A DNA stretch of 64,000 nucleotides from Phaeobacter gallaeciensis DSM 26640 (GTDB taxonomy: Bacteria > Pseudomonadota > Alphaproteobacteria > Rhodobacterales > Rhodobacteraceae). Shown piece after piece: positions 8,749 to 19,732 of the stretch. Both the position numbers and the translations under genes were made by a program. The notes under the pieces were generated by a model that was given only the letters and a program-made list of their open reading frames with translations, was not told where the DNA came from and did not search any database. The stretch spans positions 491,001 through 555,000 of the forward strand of contig NC_023137.1 in the NCBI RefSeq assembly GCF_000511385.1, given 5' to 3'. Position 1 is the first letter of the stretch. Each line of letters opens with the position of its first letter.

Positions 8749-9488
8749 CGCCCACTCACTCTCTGACCGACCCCAAATATTACGACGTCACTGACCACAC
8801 ATGGCCCGCCGCTGAACTGCGGCAGCTTGGCCCGGTAACCTTGCGCCGGGGCGCTGGCGGCGGCAGCCGTGTCTCCGCAGCAACCGTGGTTACAGGCCAC
8901 GCTAGCGAGGCAGAAATCACTGCCGCCGAACAGGTCATGGGCGATATGGGGCAGGATCATCTGTTCATGATCCGCGACGGGCAGGATGAACTGGACGCCC
9001 AGCTGGCCGCGCGCGGCTATGTGATCAAGGATCCGGTGGTGCTCTGGAGCTGTCCGGTGGACCTGCTGTGCCCTGTTGAAATCCCGCCGGTCACTGCCTT
9101 CTGCGTTTGGGAGCCGCTGGCCATTCAGCACGAGATCTGGGCCGCAGGCGGCATCGGTCCCGAGCGCTTCGCCGTGATGCAACGGGCTGCGGGGCCAAAG
9201 ACATCGCTTCTGGGGCGCTGTGAGGATGCGCCGGGTGGTACCGGCTTTGTCGCGATCCACGATGGCACCGCCATGGTCCACGCGCTGGAAATCCTGTCTC
9301 ATCAACGCCGTAAGGGCATGGCCGTTTGGCTGATGCACCGCGCTGGGCAATGGGCTGCCGATCAGGGCGCGCGCGAATTGGCAGTTCTCTGCACCGAAGC
9401 CAACGCAGGGGCAAACGGTCTATATGCCTCACTTGGCATGCAGCGCGCCGGACGTTACCACTATCGACACAACCCAAAGGGAGTGTAA
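8745..9488 (+). CDS. GNAT family N-acetyltransferase
   Basis: The 247-residue protein has an unusual N-terminal half and a C-terminal GNAT domain: EILSHQRRKGMAVWLMH (acetyl-CoA loop, about residues 184-200), then a helix, and GLYASLGMQRAGRYHYR near the end. The substrate is unknown. Translation appears to start at a TTG that overlaps the preceding TGA (TTGA). I see no better ATG without cutting conserved sequence. It is followed after three bases by the next gene, so this is an operon with the CinA-like gene. Confidence 0.82.
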   Translation: MTPTHSLTDPKYYDVTDHTWPAAELRQLGPVTLRRGAGGGSRVSAATVVTGHASEAEITAAEQVMGDMGQDHLFMIRDGQDELDAQLAARGYVIKDPVVLWSCPVDLLCPVEIPPVTAFCVWEPLAIQHEIWAAGGIGPERFAVMQRAAGPKTSLLGRCEDAPGGTGFVAIHDGTAMVHALEILSHQRRKGMAVWLMHRAGQWAADQGARELAVLCTEANAGANGLYASLGMQRAGRYHYRHNPKGV

Positions 9489-9491
9489 CCC

Positions 9492-10067
9492 ATGACACGC
9501 GACACCGACGCACCCACAGCGCTTGACCTGCCGATGGTGGACCCGCTGCCGCCCGAGACGCAGAAGTATTTCGACATCTGCCAGGATAAGCTCGGCATGG
9601 TGCCCAACGTGCTGCGCGCCAATGCATTCGACATCGACAAGCTCAATGCCTTTACCGGGATGTATAACGACCTGATGCTGGCGGACAGCGGGTTGTCAAA
9701 GCTGGAGCGCGAGATGATCGCGGTGGTGGTCTCCGCTATCAACAGCTGTTTCTATTGCCTGACGGCCCATGGTGCCGCTGTGCGCCAGCTGTCAGGTGAT
9801 CCCAAGCTTGGTGAGATGCTGGTGATGAACTACCGCGTCGCGCCGCTGGAGCCGCGCCAGCGAGCGATGCTGGATTTCGCCGTAAAGGTGACCAAAGCCA
9901 GTGCCGAGATTGAAGAGGCCGACCGCCAAGCCCTGCGCGACCACGGGTTCAGCGACCGCGATATCTGGGACATTGCCAATGTCACCGGGTTTTTCAACAT
10001 GTCCAATCGGGTTGCCAGCGCCACCGGCATGGTGCCCAACGACGCCTATCACGCGCAGCACCGGTGA
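9492..10067 (+). CDS. Peroxidase-related AhpD/carboxymuconolactone decarboxylase family protein
   Basis: The 191-residue protein has the AhpD-type redox motif CFYCLTAH (C-x2-C-x3-H) near residue 79 inside a helical CMD domain. It begins with a DLPMVDPLPPETQKYFDICQ segment typical of the uncharacterised peroxidase-related (TIGR01926-like) subfamily. These proteins can reduce peroxides through the cysteine pair. It lies in a tight run of genes (8011-11044) with three-base or overlapping junctions, ending in the GTGA overlap with the OmpA gene. Confidence 0.9.
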   Translation: MTRDTDAPTALDLPMVDPLPPETQKYFDICQDKLGMVPNVLRANAFDIDKLNAFTGMYNDLMLADSGLSKLEREMIAVVVSAINSCFYCLTAHGAAVRQLSGDPKLGEMLVMNYRVAPLEPRQRAMLDFAVKVTKASAEIEEADRQALRDHGFSDRDIWDIANVTGFFNMSNRVASATGMVPNDAYHAQHR

Positions 10068-11044
10068 CCCGCCGTGCCGTTCTTGCCGGCCGCTGGCTGA
10101 TGCCTGCCTTGGCGGGGCTGCTCTGCGCAGCGCTGCCGTCTCTGGCGACCGCACAGGGGATCAATCTGCCCGCCGGTGCGCGCCAACTCGCCGAACGGGC
10201 CACCGCCCTCGGCAGCTACGCAGTGCCGCTCGGTCCTGCCAGCGACGATGGCGTGCCTGCACGCCAGGTCGAGGGGCAGATCCTGCGCCGCAGCTGGCGG
10301 ATCTCCGGTGATGCTACGGTGCTGCAAGTGCTGGCACCGCTGCGTGCGCAATTGATCGAGAACGGCTTCGAACTGCTTTATCAATGTCCCGCGCGCAGCT
10401 GTGGCGGGTTTGATTTCCGTTTCGATATTGAGGTGATCCCCGCCCCGGACATGACCGTGGATATCGGCAACTACAGCTTTGTCTCGGCAGAACATCCCGA
10501 CGGCCGCATCGTAAGTCTGCTGGTCTCGCGCTCCGGAAACGCCACCTTTGTGCAGGTGATTGAGGTCACGCCCGAAGGTGTCAGCCCGCCGATCATCACA
10601 GATGGTAGCAGCCCGGTAGATGGTAGCTCCGATGCAGCCCTGGCCACCGCGCTGCCACTCATTGGCGCGGCTGAGCTGATCACCGGGCTACGCCGCAACG
10701 GGCGGGCGGTCTTGGCGGATCTGGAATTTGAAACCGGCGCCGTGACACTGGGGGCCAAACCCTATGATAGCCTTGCGGCTCTCGCAGAGTTCCTGATTCA
10801 GAACCCGGATTTCGATGTGCTCTTGGTGGGTCATACCGACACGGTGGGATCGCTGGAGCAGAATATCGCGATTTCTGAACGCCGCGCCGATGCGGTTCGC
10901 CGCCGCCTTTTGGCCGATAGCGCTGTTGATCCCGGTCGGGTTTCGGTGGCCGGTGCGGGGTTCATGGCGCCGCTGACCACCAACCTCACCCCCGAGGGGC
11001 GTGAGGCCAATCGCCGGGTTGAGGCGGTGCTGATCAGACGGTGA
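10064..11044 (+). CDS. OmpA family outer-membrane/periplasmic protein
   Basis: The 326-residue protein starts at a GTG overlapping the previous stop (GTGA). It has a signal peptide (residues 1 to about 31, ending ATAQG), a middle domain with two cysteines (CPARSC near 108), and a C-terminal OmpA peptidoglycan-binding domain with LLVGHTDTVGSLEQN and ERRADAVRRRL. It should be anchored to peptidoglycan from the periplasmic side. The N-terminal domain is conserved in related bacteria but unnamed. No beta-barrel is evident. It is the last gene of its operon. Confidence 0.9.
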   Translation: MTRRAVLAGRWLMPALAGLLCAALPSLATAQGINLPAGARQLAERATALGSYAVPLGPASDDGVPARQVEGQILRRSWRISGDATVLQVLAPLRAQLIENGFELLYQCPARSCGGFDFRFDIEVIPAPDMTVDIGNYSFVSAEHPDGRIVSLLVSRSGNATFVQVIEVTPEGVSPPIITDGSSPVDGSSDAALATALPLIGAAELITGLRRNGRAVLADLEFETGAVTLGAKPYDSLAALAEFLIQNPDFDVLLVGHTDTVGSLEQNIAISERRADAVRRRLLADSAVDPGRVSVAGAGFMAPLTTNLTPEGREANRRVEAVLIRR

Positions 11045-11085
11045 TGTGGTGCGGTCCCGCTCGGCCTGTCGGACAGATACAGAAA

Positions 11086-11105
11086 ACCCGGCACATCGGC
11101 CGGGT
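11086..11105 (-). terminator. Terminator of the LysR gene
   Basis: ACCCGGC at 11086-11092 and GCCGGGT at 11099-11105 form a 7-base stem. Read on the minus strand it is followed by TTTTCTG, so it ends the LysR transcript. On the plus strand no T tract follows. Confidence 0.65.
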
Positions 11106-11131
11106 CCTGTCCAATCCCAAAGGGGCGTGCC

Positions 11132-12058
11132 TCACCAGGTCATGCCATCCTTGTCGGCAAAGGCATTGGCGAGGAAGTCGATGAAGGCCCGCACCTTGGG
11201 CTGGGTGAAACGGCCGGGAGGGTAGACCGCATAGATGCCCTGGGTTTCCATCGGCAGTGAGGGCATGACGTCCTCGACCAACCCTTCGGCCATGGCATCG
11301 GAATAGAGGTAGCTCGGCAAATAGGCGATCCCCAGACCGGAGATGGCGGCATTCAGCAGCGATTGTCCGTCATTCACTGACAGCCAGCCAGATGTCCGCA
11401 CCTGCCGTTTTTCGCCGGACGGCGCGGTGATCTTCCACATGCTGCCGCTCGATTGGTTCGAATAATGCAGCAGTTTGTGCATGTTCAGATCGTCGATCTT
11501 CTGCGGTCGGCCGAATTTCTCCAGATAGGCGGGCGAGGCGATCATCCGCTTGGTGGTTTCCGTCAGCTTGCGCGCCCGCAGGGAACTGTCCTCCAGCTCA
11601 CCAATGCGCAGGGCCATATCGAACCCTTCAGAGATCAGCTCCACATAGCGGTTGTTCAGCACCATATTGACGGTGATATCCGGGAAATCACGCAGGAAAT
11701 CCGACAGTACCGGCGACAGGTGGTTGACGCCAAAATCAGTCGCCACAGAGATCCGCAACAGCCCCGAAGGCGCAGATTGCATCGAGGTCACCAGCGCATC
11801 CGCCTCCCCGGCATCATTCAGCACCCGGCGCGCCCGGTCGTAGTACGCAAGACCAATTTCCGTGGGCGACACCCGCCGCGTGGTCCGGTTCAGCAGCCGC
11901 GCGCCAAGACGGGCCTCTAGGCTGGACACATGTTTGGACACCGCCGATTTGGAGATCCCCATTTTCTTGGCCGCATCGGTGAATCCGCCCTGATCCACCA
12001 CATTGGCAAAGGCCTCCATTTCGGTCAGTCGATCCATAGTACTCGCGTCCTTGTCCAT
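11132..12058 (-). CDS. LysR family transcriptional regulator
   Basis: This is a regulator of about 308 residues with an N-terminal winged helix: TEMEAFANVVDQGGFTDAAKKMGISKSAVSKHVSSLEARLG, the typical LysR DNA-binding region. A substrate-binding domain follows. The type with conserved LLNRTTRRVSPTEIG and ISVATDFGVNHLSPVL belongs to the large AaeR/DsdC-like LysR group of proteobacteria. The ATG at 12058 has GAGG seven bases upstream. A second ATG at 12037 and a TTG at 12094 are alternatives. It is divergent from the DUF4399 operon 176 bases away and may regulate it. Confidence 0.88.
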   Translation of the reverse strand: MDKDASTMDRLTEMEAFANVVDQGGFTDAAKKMGISKSAVSKHVSSLEARLGARLLNRTTRRVSPTEIGLAYYDRARRVLNDAGEADALVTSMQSAPSGLLRISVATDFGVNHLSPVLSDFLRDFPDITVNMVLNNRYVELISEGFDMALRIGELEDSSLRARKLTETTKRMIASPAYLEKFGRPQKIDDLNMHKLLHYSNQSSGSMWKITAPSGEKRQVRTSGWLSVNDGQSLLNAAISGLGIAYLPSYLYSDAMAEGLVEDVMPSLPMETQGIYAVYPPGRFTQPKVRAFIDFLANAFADKDGMTW

Positions 12059-12234
12059 CTCGGTTGCCTCATTTGTCGCGGTGAAATCGGGCAAGAAGGG
12101 GGCGGGGATGGGATAATTGCGAGGTTATTCACCCATAGTTTACCAGCTGGAAACACCTGCCCGCGCGACGGAAGATCGAAAACCCATCCGCTTCCACTAT
12201 GTTGAAAGAGGTTATGTCAATGGGAGGACATCTT

Positions 12235-12690
12235 ATGAATGCGATGATCAGATCCACACTGGCGGCTGTGGTGGCCTGTACCTTGCCCGTCTCTGCGGCC
12301 CTTGCGGGTGGCGAAACCCCGGCGCCGGAAGGGGCAGAGGTTTATTTCGTGACCCCCAAGGATGGTGAGGTGGTGTCGGCACCGGTAACCGTGGTCTTTG
12401 GCCTGCGCGGCATGGGGGTGGCACCAGCCGGGACTGAGGCCGAAAACACCGGCCATCACCACCTACTGATCGACCGCCCGCCACTGGGGGAGGGCGAAGA
12501 CGGTGCAGACGAACTATCCTACGGCCTGCCTTCGGATGAAAACCACATTCATTTTGGTGGCGGACAGACCGAAACCACGCTGGATCTGGCTCCGGGTGAG
12601 CATACGCTGCAGCTGGTGATGGGCGACTACGGTCACGTCCCACATTCGACGCCCATCGTCTCAGAAGTGATCACCATCAAGGTTGAATAA
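12235..12690 (+). CDS. DUF4399 periplasmic protein
   Basis: The 151-residue protein has a signal peptide ending near ALAGG (about residue 24). Its DUF4399 domain begins with a VYFVTPKDGEVVSAPV strand, then VFGLRGMGV, the histidine-rich TGHHHLLID, and a C-terminal HIHFGGGQTE. The clustered histidines suggest metal binding, but no function is established for the family. GGGAGGA at 12222-12228 fixes the ATG at 12235. It heads a plus-strand set with two ferredoxin-like-fold proteins and a second secreted protein. Confidence 0.88.
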   Translation: MNAMIRSTLAAVVACTLPVSAALAGGETPAPEGAEVYFVTPKDGEVVSAPVTVVFGLRGMGVAPAGTEAENTGHHHLLIDRPPLGEGEDGADELSYGLPSDENHIHFGGGQTETTLDLAPGEHTLQLVMGDYGHVPHSTPIVSEVITIKVE

Positions 12691-12788
12691 GCCCGTGTGG
12701 CGGGCGTGATACTTCGGTGCAGGGCGAAGCATTCCTCACATTCTGGCTGCTAAATCGGGGGCGTATTTTCCAAGAAAGGACGCCTCTG

Positions 12789-13112
12789 ATGCTCACCTGT
12801 ATTATCCGCTATCACATCGACCCCACCAAACGGGACGATTTCGCCACCTATGCCCGCAATTGGGGGCAGGCGATCCCACGCTGTGGCGCTGATCTGATCG
12901 GGTACTATGCCCCGCACGAAGGTTCATCAACGCTGGCTTATGGCATCTATGATGTGGCAAACCTTGCCGAGTACGAAGCCTACCGCGCGCGGCTGGCGGC
13001 GGACCCGCTGGGGCGCGAGAACTATGCCTTCGCTCAGGACCGCCGCTTTATCCTGCGCGAGGATCGCACCTGGCTGAAAAAAGTCTCCGACCCGGAAGGA
13101 TCCACAGGATGA
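12789..13112 (+). CDS. NIPSNAP family protein
   Basis: The 107-residue protein starts MLTCIIRYHIDPTKRDDF and contains GYYAPHEGSSTLAYGIYDV and YEAYRARLAADPLG, the NIPSNAP signature of a dimeric ferredoxin-like alpha/beta barrel. Members are of unknown biochemical role in bacteria and are often found beside monooxygenases of the same fold, as here. AAAGGA lies eight bases before the ATG at 12789. Its stop overlaps the next start (ATGA). Confidence 0.9.
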   Translation: MLTCIIRYHIDPTKRDDFATYARNWGQAIPRCGADLIGYYAPHEGSSTLAYGIYDVANLAEYEAYRARLAADPLGRENYAFAQDRRFILREDRTWLKKVSDPEGSTG

Positions 13113-13465
13113 TTGCCGTTATCTTCGAGGTTGAAATCAAGGAAGGGGCGAAGGACCGTTATCTGGAGATAGCCGCCGATCTGAAACCGCTGTTGCAGGA
13201 GGTTGAGGGCTTTATTTCAGTCGAACGGTTCCAGAGCCTCACCACACCGGGCAAGCTGCTGTCGCTGTCCTTCTGGGAAGACGAGGAGGCGGTCGCCAAC
13301 TGGCGCTGCCTCAGCGCCCATCGCGCAGGCCAGACCGAGGGGCGGGAGGCCGTATTCAGCGACTATCGCCTGCGGGTGGCTGGCGTGCTGCGCGACTATG
13401 GCATGACCAACCGTGATGAGGCTCCCACCGATGCCCGCGCGGTTCATGACTCTGTTGCCACGTGA
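13109..13465 (+). CDS. Antibiotic biosynthesis monooxygenase (ABM) family protein
   Basis: The 118-residue protein has the ABM fold: IAVIFEVEIKEGAKDRYLEIA, then GFISVERFQSL and LLSLSFWEDEEAVANWR. ABM proteins are cofactor-independent quinone-forming oxygenases or IsdG-like heme enzymes. No heme-ligating pattern of IsdG is obvious, so I call it only by family. It is translationally coupled upstream (ATGA) to the NIPSNAP gene and downstream (GTGA) to the secreted protein gene. Confidence 0.88.
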   Translation: MIAVIFEVEIKEGAKDRYLEIAADLKPLLQEVEGFISVERFQSLTTPGKLLSLSFWEDEEAVANWRCLSAHRAGQTEGREAVFSDYRLRVAGVLRDYGMTNRDEAPTDARAVHDSVAT

Positions 13466-13860
13466 AACATGAGGCGCGCAGACGAGGCCTCTGGGGCTGT
13501 GCCGTCATCTGCATGGTTGTCGCCACCTCTCTGGTTGGGGCGGAAGAGGCGCGGATACCCGGCGCGGCGATCCTCGCACCCCGGGATGGCGATATCCTAT
13601 CCTCGCCTGTTGATCTCAATCTCTGGATTCCGGCGGATGGGCGCTACCAGCTTTCTGTCGATGGGGTGGTTTTCGGCCCTGACCCGCTGCCCCATGGGCC
13701 GGTCAGCCTGCCGATTAATTTGCCCATAGGCCTGTATCAACTGAACCTAAGTGACAGGAACGACACTGGCGGCAGCGACGGGGTCACCATTCTGATCGAC
13801 CGGGTGGTCACGGATCAGGACAATGGCTGCCTCAGATGTGGTGGCCTGTCTCGACCCTAA
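13462..13860 (+). CDS. Secreted protein with a DUF4399-like core
   Basis: The 132-residue product starts with GTG in a GTGA overlap and has a basic N terminus and a hydrophobic signal ending near VGAEE (residue 28). The mature part, AAILAPRDGDILSSPVDLN, repeats the strand pattern of the DUF4399 protein at the head of the same operon (FVTPKDGEVVSAPVTV). It lacks the histidine-rich motif and ends with a CLRCGG cysteine pair. I infer a diverged, shortened paralogue. The function is unknown. Confidence 0.72.
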   Translation: MKHEARRRGLWGCAVICMVVATSLVGAEEARIPGAAILAPRDGDILSSPVDLNLWIPADGRYQLSVDGVVFGPDPLPHGPVSLPINLPIGLYQLNLSDRNDTGGSDGVTILIDRVVTDQDNGCLRCGGLSRP

Positions 13861-13892
13861 GCCGCAGGCGAGAGCCACATAGGCCGCGAAAA

Positions 13893-13924
13893 AGGCGCGC
13901 GGGTTGGGCAAAACCTGCGCGCCT
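13893..13924. terminator. Bidirectional terminator
   Basis: A 13-base stem is formed by 13893-13905 and 13912-13924 with one G-U pair and a 6-base loop. It is followed by GTTCTTT on the plus strand and by TTTTTCGCG on the minus strand. It serves both the secreted-protein operon and fadH. Confidence 0.8.
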
Positions 13925-13948
13925 GTTCTTTGGGAACTCAGAGTGTGC

Positions 13949-16616
<2,668 letters not shown>

Positions 16617-16655
16617 TGGTTCGGACCTAACTCGTGCCTGACAAAGGACAGCCTG

Positions 16656-17171
16656 ATGCCACCTCTTCGCAGTCTCATCGCGCCAGCTGCCATTTCCGTC
16701 GCGCTCATCGCGACCTTGACGGGGCCTGTATCCGCCCTCAGCTGCCTGCCCTGGGGGCCGTCGGACGCCTATCTTGCAGCCGCAAAATCTGACAAGAGCT
16801 ATATCGTGGTCGAAGGCGAGCTGAGTTTTGATGAGGGCGCGCTGCCCAAGGCGCCGCAGGACAATCCCAATGACGCGCCGCCGCGCAGTCTGATTCCGGC
16901 GCGGATGGAGGGCAAGCTGATGACCCCGAACGGCTTTTCAAAAGACGTTGATCTGGGCATCACATTGGAAATCCTCTGCTTTGGGCCGTGGTGTGCTGGC
17001 GCAGCGGATGGCGTGGACTATCTGGCGTTTCTTGAACAGCGCGACGGTGCCTATGTGCTGCGCATGGATCCCTGTGGCGGCTTTGGCTTCGGGGGCACCG
17101 ATGGTGCCGCCCGAGATGAGGTGCTGGCTTGCCACGCGGGAAAATCCTGCACCCCCTGGTCTGAACGTTAA
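16656..17171 (+). CDS. Secreted cysteine-rich protein of unknown function
   Basis: The 171-residue protein has a signal peptide (residues 1 to about 27, ending VSALS) and then six cysteines, two in CFGPWC near residue 109 and two in CHAGKSC near the end. This suggests a disulfide-stabilised periplasmic domain. AAAGGA precedes the ATG. It starts 39 bases after rppH on the same strand. I do not recognise a named family, and it stands apart from any pathway that would explain it. Confidence 0.78.
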   Translation: MPPLRSLIAPAAISVALIATLTGPVSALSCLPWGPSDAYLAAAKSDKSYIVVEGELSFDEGALPKAPQDNPNDAPPRSLIPARMEGKLMTPNGFSKDVDLGITLEILCFGPWCAGAADGVDYLAFLEQRDGAYVLRMDPCGGFGFGGTDGAARDEVLACHAGKSCTPWSER

Positions 17172-17191
17172 TCCGCAGCCGGTTTGGGAGA

Positions 17192-18061
17192 CTAGATGCT
17201 AGCCACCCGTCGCCTCCGCCAGCGCAAGCCGCTTTGCCCCAACCATAGGCTGAACAGCGCAAGGCCTGCGCCAATGGCCTGCTTTGCCGTCAGCACCTCG
17301 CCAAGGATCAGCCAGCCCAGGATCACCGCTGACAGCGGGCTGAGCACGCCCAGAAGCGACACCACCGATGGCTCCAGCCGGGCAATGCCCCGAAACCACA
17401 GGACATAAGTCGCAGCGCCGCCAATCAGGCTCATATAGGCCAGCCCAAGCAGGTTCTCGCCGCTCAGCTGCGGCATGGCGGGCAGGGACCAGAGCGTCAC
17501 CGGGATCAGCAACAGACCGCCCGCCGTCAGTTGCCATGCGGTGAAGGTCAGCAGCGATACAGGCGGCTGCCACTTGCGGCTCAGCACCACACCCGCCGCC
17601 ATCGCAATGGCCCCGGCCAGCCCCGCAAAGACACCGATCCCGTCCAGCTCTGCACTCGGCGTCAGCACCAGAAGCGCCACGCCAAGAATGCTCAGCCCCG
17701 CTGCCAGAACCGCCGCCGCGCGCACCGGCGTCTTCAGCATCAGCGCCGACAGAAACAACACCACCAGCGGCTGCACAGCACCCAGCGTTGCGGCAACCCC
17801 GCCGGGCAGGCGATAGGCGGCGACAAACAGCAGGCTCCAGAAAATCGAGAAGTTCAGCGCTCCCAGCACCAAGAGCCTCGGCACCCAGCTCAGTGGCGGC
17901 AATTGCCGCACCATCAGCATCAACAGGAGCCCGGCAGGCAAGGCCCGCAACAAGGCGACCAGCAGCGGCGACTGTCCCGGCAACAGGCTGGTGGTGACAA
18001 TATAGCTGCTGCCCCAGATCACGGGCGCCAGCGCGGTAAGGATCAGATCACGGCTCTGCAT
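17192..18061 (-). CDS. DMT superfamily (EamA) exporter
   Basis: The 289-residue integral membrane protein has ten predicted helices in two EamA repeats. The start is typical of the YdcZ/RhaT-like EamA group: LILTALAPVIWGSSYIVTT, then the LLRALPAGLLL segment. Such proteins export amino acids, metabolites or drugs. Its substrate is unknown. It is divergent from a MarR regulator, with two palindromic sites between the two starts. This is the usual layout of a MarR-repressed exporter. Confidence 0.9.
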   Translation of the reverse strand: MQSRDLILTALAPVIWGSSYIVTTSLLPGQSPLLVALLRALPAGLLLMLMVRQLPPLSWVPRLLVLGALNFSIFWSLLFVAAYRLPGGVAATLGAVQPLVVLFLSALMLKTPVRAAAVLAAGLSILGVALLVLTPSAELDGIGVFAGLAGAIAMAAGVVLSRKWQPPVSLLTFTAWQLTAGGLLLIPVTLWSLPAMPQLSGENLLGLAYMSLIGGAATYVLWFRGIARLEPSVVSLLGVLSPLSAVILGWLILGEVLTAKQAIGAGLALFSLWLGQSGLRWRRRRVASI

Positions 18062-18080
18062 GGCAGGCTCCTCCTGGTTT

Positions 18081-18126
18081 TCTCGACATCAAGATATGAT
18101 AGTTTTTCTTGACGTCAAGATATCAT
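18081..18126. promoter_or_regulatory. Pair of MarR-type operator palindromes
   Basis: A perfect 14-base palindrome TCTTGACGTCAAGA lies at 18107-18120, and an imperfect copy TCTCGACATCAAGA at 18081-18094. Their centres are 26 bases apart, and both continue into AAGATAT(C/G)AT. They fill the gap between the divergent exporter (start 18061) and MarR gene (start 18145), so a MarR dimer could repress both. The role is inferred from position and symmetry. Confidence 0.7.
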
Positions 18127-18144
18127 TCGATAAAACCTTCCGAC

Positions 18145-18633
18145 ATGGACCATGTGGATTTTGTGACCCAGCAATGGGAGCGGGAACGCCCTGACCTTGA
18201 TGTATCGGCGATGGCCGTGATCGGGCGGGTTGGACGATTGGCGCAGGCCTATCAAAAGGAAATGCAGAAAACCTGGGCGCGCTATGATTTGAACGGCGCC
18301 AAGTTCGATGTTCTGGCCACCCTGCGTCGCGCCGGTGCACCGCATCGCCTGTCACCGGGGGATCTGTTGCAGGCCACTATGGTGGCCTCGGGCACCATGA
18401 CCAACCGCATTGACCGGCTGGTGGATGCCGGGTTGGTCGCGCGCAGCGTCAACCCCGAGGACAGCCGCAGCTTCCTGATTGAGCTGACGCCCGAAGGGCT
18501 GCGCCTGATCAATGAGGTGGTAGAGGCGCATGTGGCCACGCAAGCGCGCCTGCTTAGTGGACTGGGAGCGGAAGAGCAGAGGGTTTTGACCGAGCTGCTG
18601 TCAAAGGCGCTGACCTCCGCCGAAAACGCCTGA
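18145..18633 (+). CDS. MarR family transcriptional regulator
   Basis: This 162-residue winged-helix regulator has AKFDVLATLRRAG, the recognition region LSPGDLLQATMVASGTMTNRIDRLVDAGLV, and the wing RSVNPEDSRSFLIELTPEG. These match the MarR family. The ligand is unknown. The ATG at 18145 is preferred because an in-frame TTG at 18109 lies inside the operator palindrome. It probably represses itself and the adjacent EamA exporter. Confidence 0.9.
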   Translation: MDHVDFVTQQWERERPDLDVSAMAVIGRVGRLAQAYQKEMQKTWARYDLNGAKFDVLATLRRAGAPHRLSPGDLLQATMVASGTMTNRIDRLVDAGLVARSVNPEDSRSFLIELTPEGLRLINEVVEAHVATQARLLSGLGAEEQRVLTELLSKALTSAENA

Positions 18634-18683
18634 TCCCGGCCAGACCTCGAACGGGGACAGCCAAAGCTGTTCACCGAAGAAAA

Positions 18684-18711
18684 AGCCGCCCCCGATCGCT
18701 CCGGGGCGGCT
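18684..18711 (-). terminator. Terminator of the nth-PfkB kinase operon
   Basis: AGCCGCCCC at 18684-18692 pairs with GGGGCGGCT at 18703-18711. On the minus strand the stem is followed by TTTTTCTTC. It lies 32 bases past the stop of the PfkB kinase gene. Confidence 0.8.
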
Positions 18712-18742
18712 GTCTCAAATCGGTTGCGGGATCATTCCCGGC

Positions 18743-19732
18743 TCAGATCAGCCCTTCACGGCGCAGCACCTGGCTCATCACCGCCTTGGGACGGGGGCCG
18801 ATATGGCTGATCACCTCAGCCGCGCAGATATTGCCGATCTTCGCGCAGGTCTCAACATCCAGCCCTTTGGCCATGCCAAACAGGAACCCGGCTGCAAATT
18901 GATCGCCCGCCCCCGTGGCATCCACCGGCACCACCCGCTCAACCGGCACTGACACGCGGGTGTCGCCCTCAACCACGGTGACGCCATCGCCCGAGCGGGT
19001 GCAGACCACCAGCGAACAAATTGCCGCCGTCTTGGCCAGCGCCTCTTCCAGATCGTCGGTTTCAAACAGCGATTTGATCTCCGCCTCATTGCCGATCACG
19101 AAATCCAGATCATTTTCGATCAGCGACAGGAAGTCAGCGCGGTGGCGTTCCACGCAGAAAGGATCGGAAATCGCGATACCGCATTTGCCGCCGCCTTCGC
19201 GACAGGTTCGCGCCGCCTCCATGAAGGCGGTTTTGCCCTTGTCCTTGTCGAACAGATAGCCCTCAAGGAACATCAGCTGCGCCTTGCCCGATACCGCGTC
19301 CGGCACATCCGACGAGGATAGCTCGGAGGAGATGCCCAGATAGGTGTTCATCGACCGCTCGCCATCGCCGGAGACAAAGATCATCGACCGCGAGGTGGGC
19401 AGCTCACCGCCCTCAACCGGCGGGTTCACAAAATTGACGCCATCATCGGCCATCGCCTGTGCGTAAAACCGCCCCAGCGCGTCATCATGTACCCGCCCGA
19501 TAAAGGCCGCATCCAGCCCCAGCGCACCGGCACCGGCAATGGTATTTGCAACCGAGCCGCCGGGCGTCTGCACCCGGTCCTGCATCGCCGCATAAAGCAC
19601 CTCGCCGCGATCCCGTTCGATCAGCTGCATGATGCCTTTTTCGATGCCCATATGCTCCAGAAAGCTGTCGTCGCATTGGCTGATCACGTCCACAACGGCA
19701 TTGCCGATCCCGACGAGCTGGTATGTTTTCAT
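18743..19732 (-). CDS. PfkB family kinase, adenosine kinase-like
   Basis: The 329-residue ribokinase-fold enzyme has the N-terminal GIGNAVVDVI, the substrate loop TPGGSVANTIAG, and the C-terminal signature DATGAGDQFAAGFLFG with the catalytic Asp near residue 275. The closest type is the alphaproteobacterial adenosine kinase-like group, with FVIGNEAEIKSLF in the centre. It phosphorylates a nucleoside or sugar; adenosine is the usual annotation, not proven here. The start overlaps the nth stop by four bases, so the two genes form an operon, followed by a clear terminator. Confidence 0.88.
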   Translation of the reverse strand: MKTYQLVGIGNAVVDVISQCDDSFLEHMGIEKGIMQLIERDRGEVLYAAMQDRVQTPGGSVANTIAGAGALGLDAAFIGRVHDDALGRFYAQAMADDGVNFVNPPVEGGELPTSRSMIFVSGDGERSMNTYLGISSELSSSDVPDAVSGKAQLMFLEGYLFDKDKGKTAFMEAARTCREGGGKCGIAISDPFCVERHRADFLSLIENDLDFVIGNEAEIKSLFETDDLEEALAKTAAICSLVVCTRSGDGVTVVEGDTRVSVPVERVVPVDATGAGDQFAAGFLFGMAKGLDVETCAKIGNICAAEVISHIGPRPKAVMSQVLRREGLI

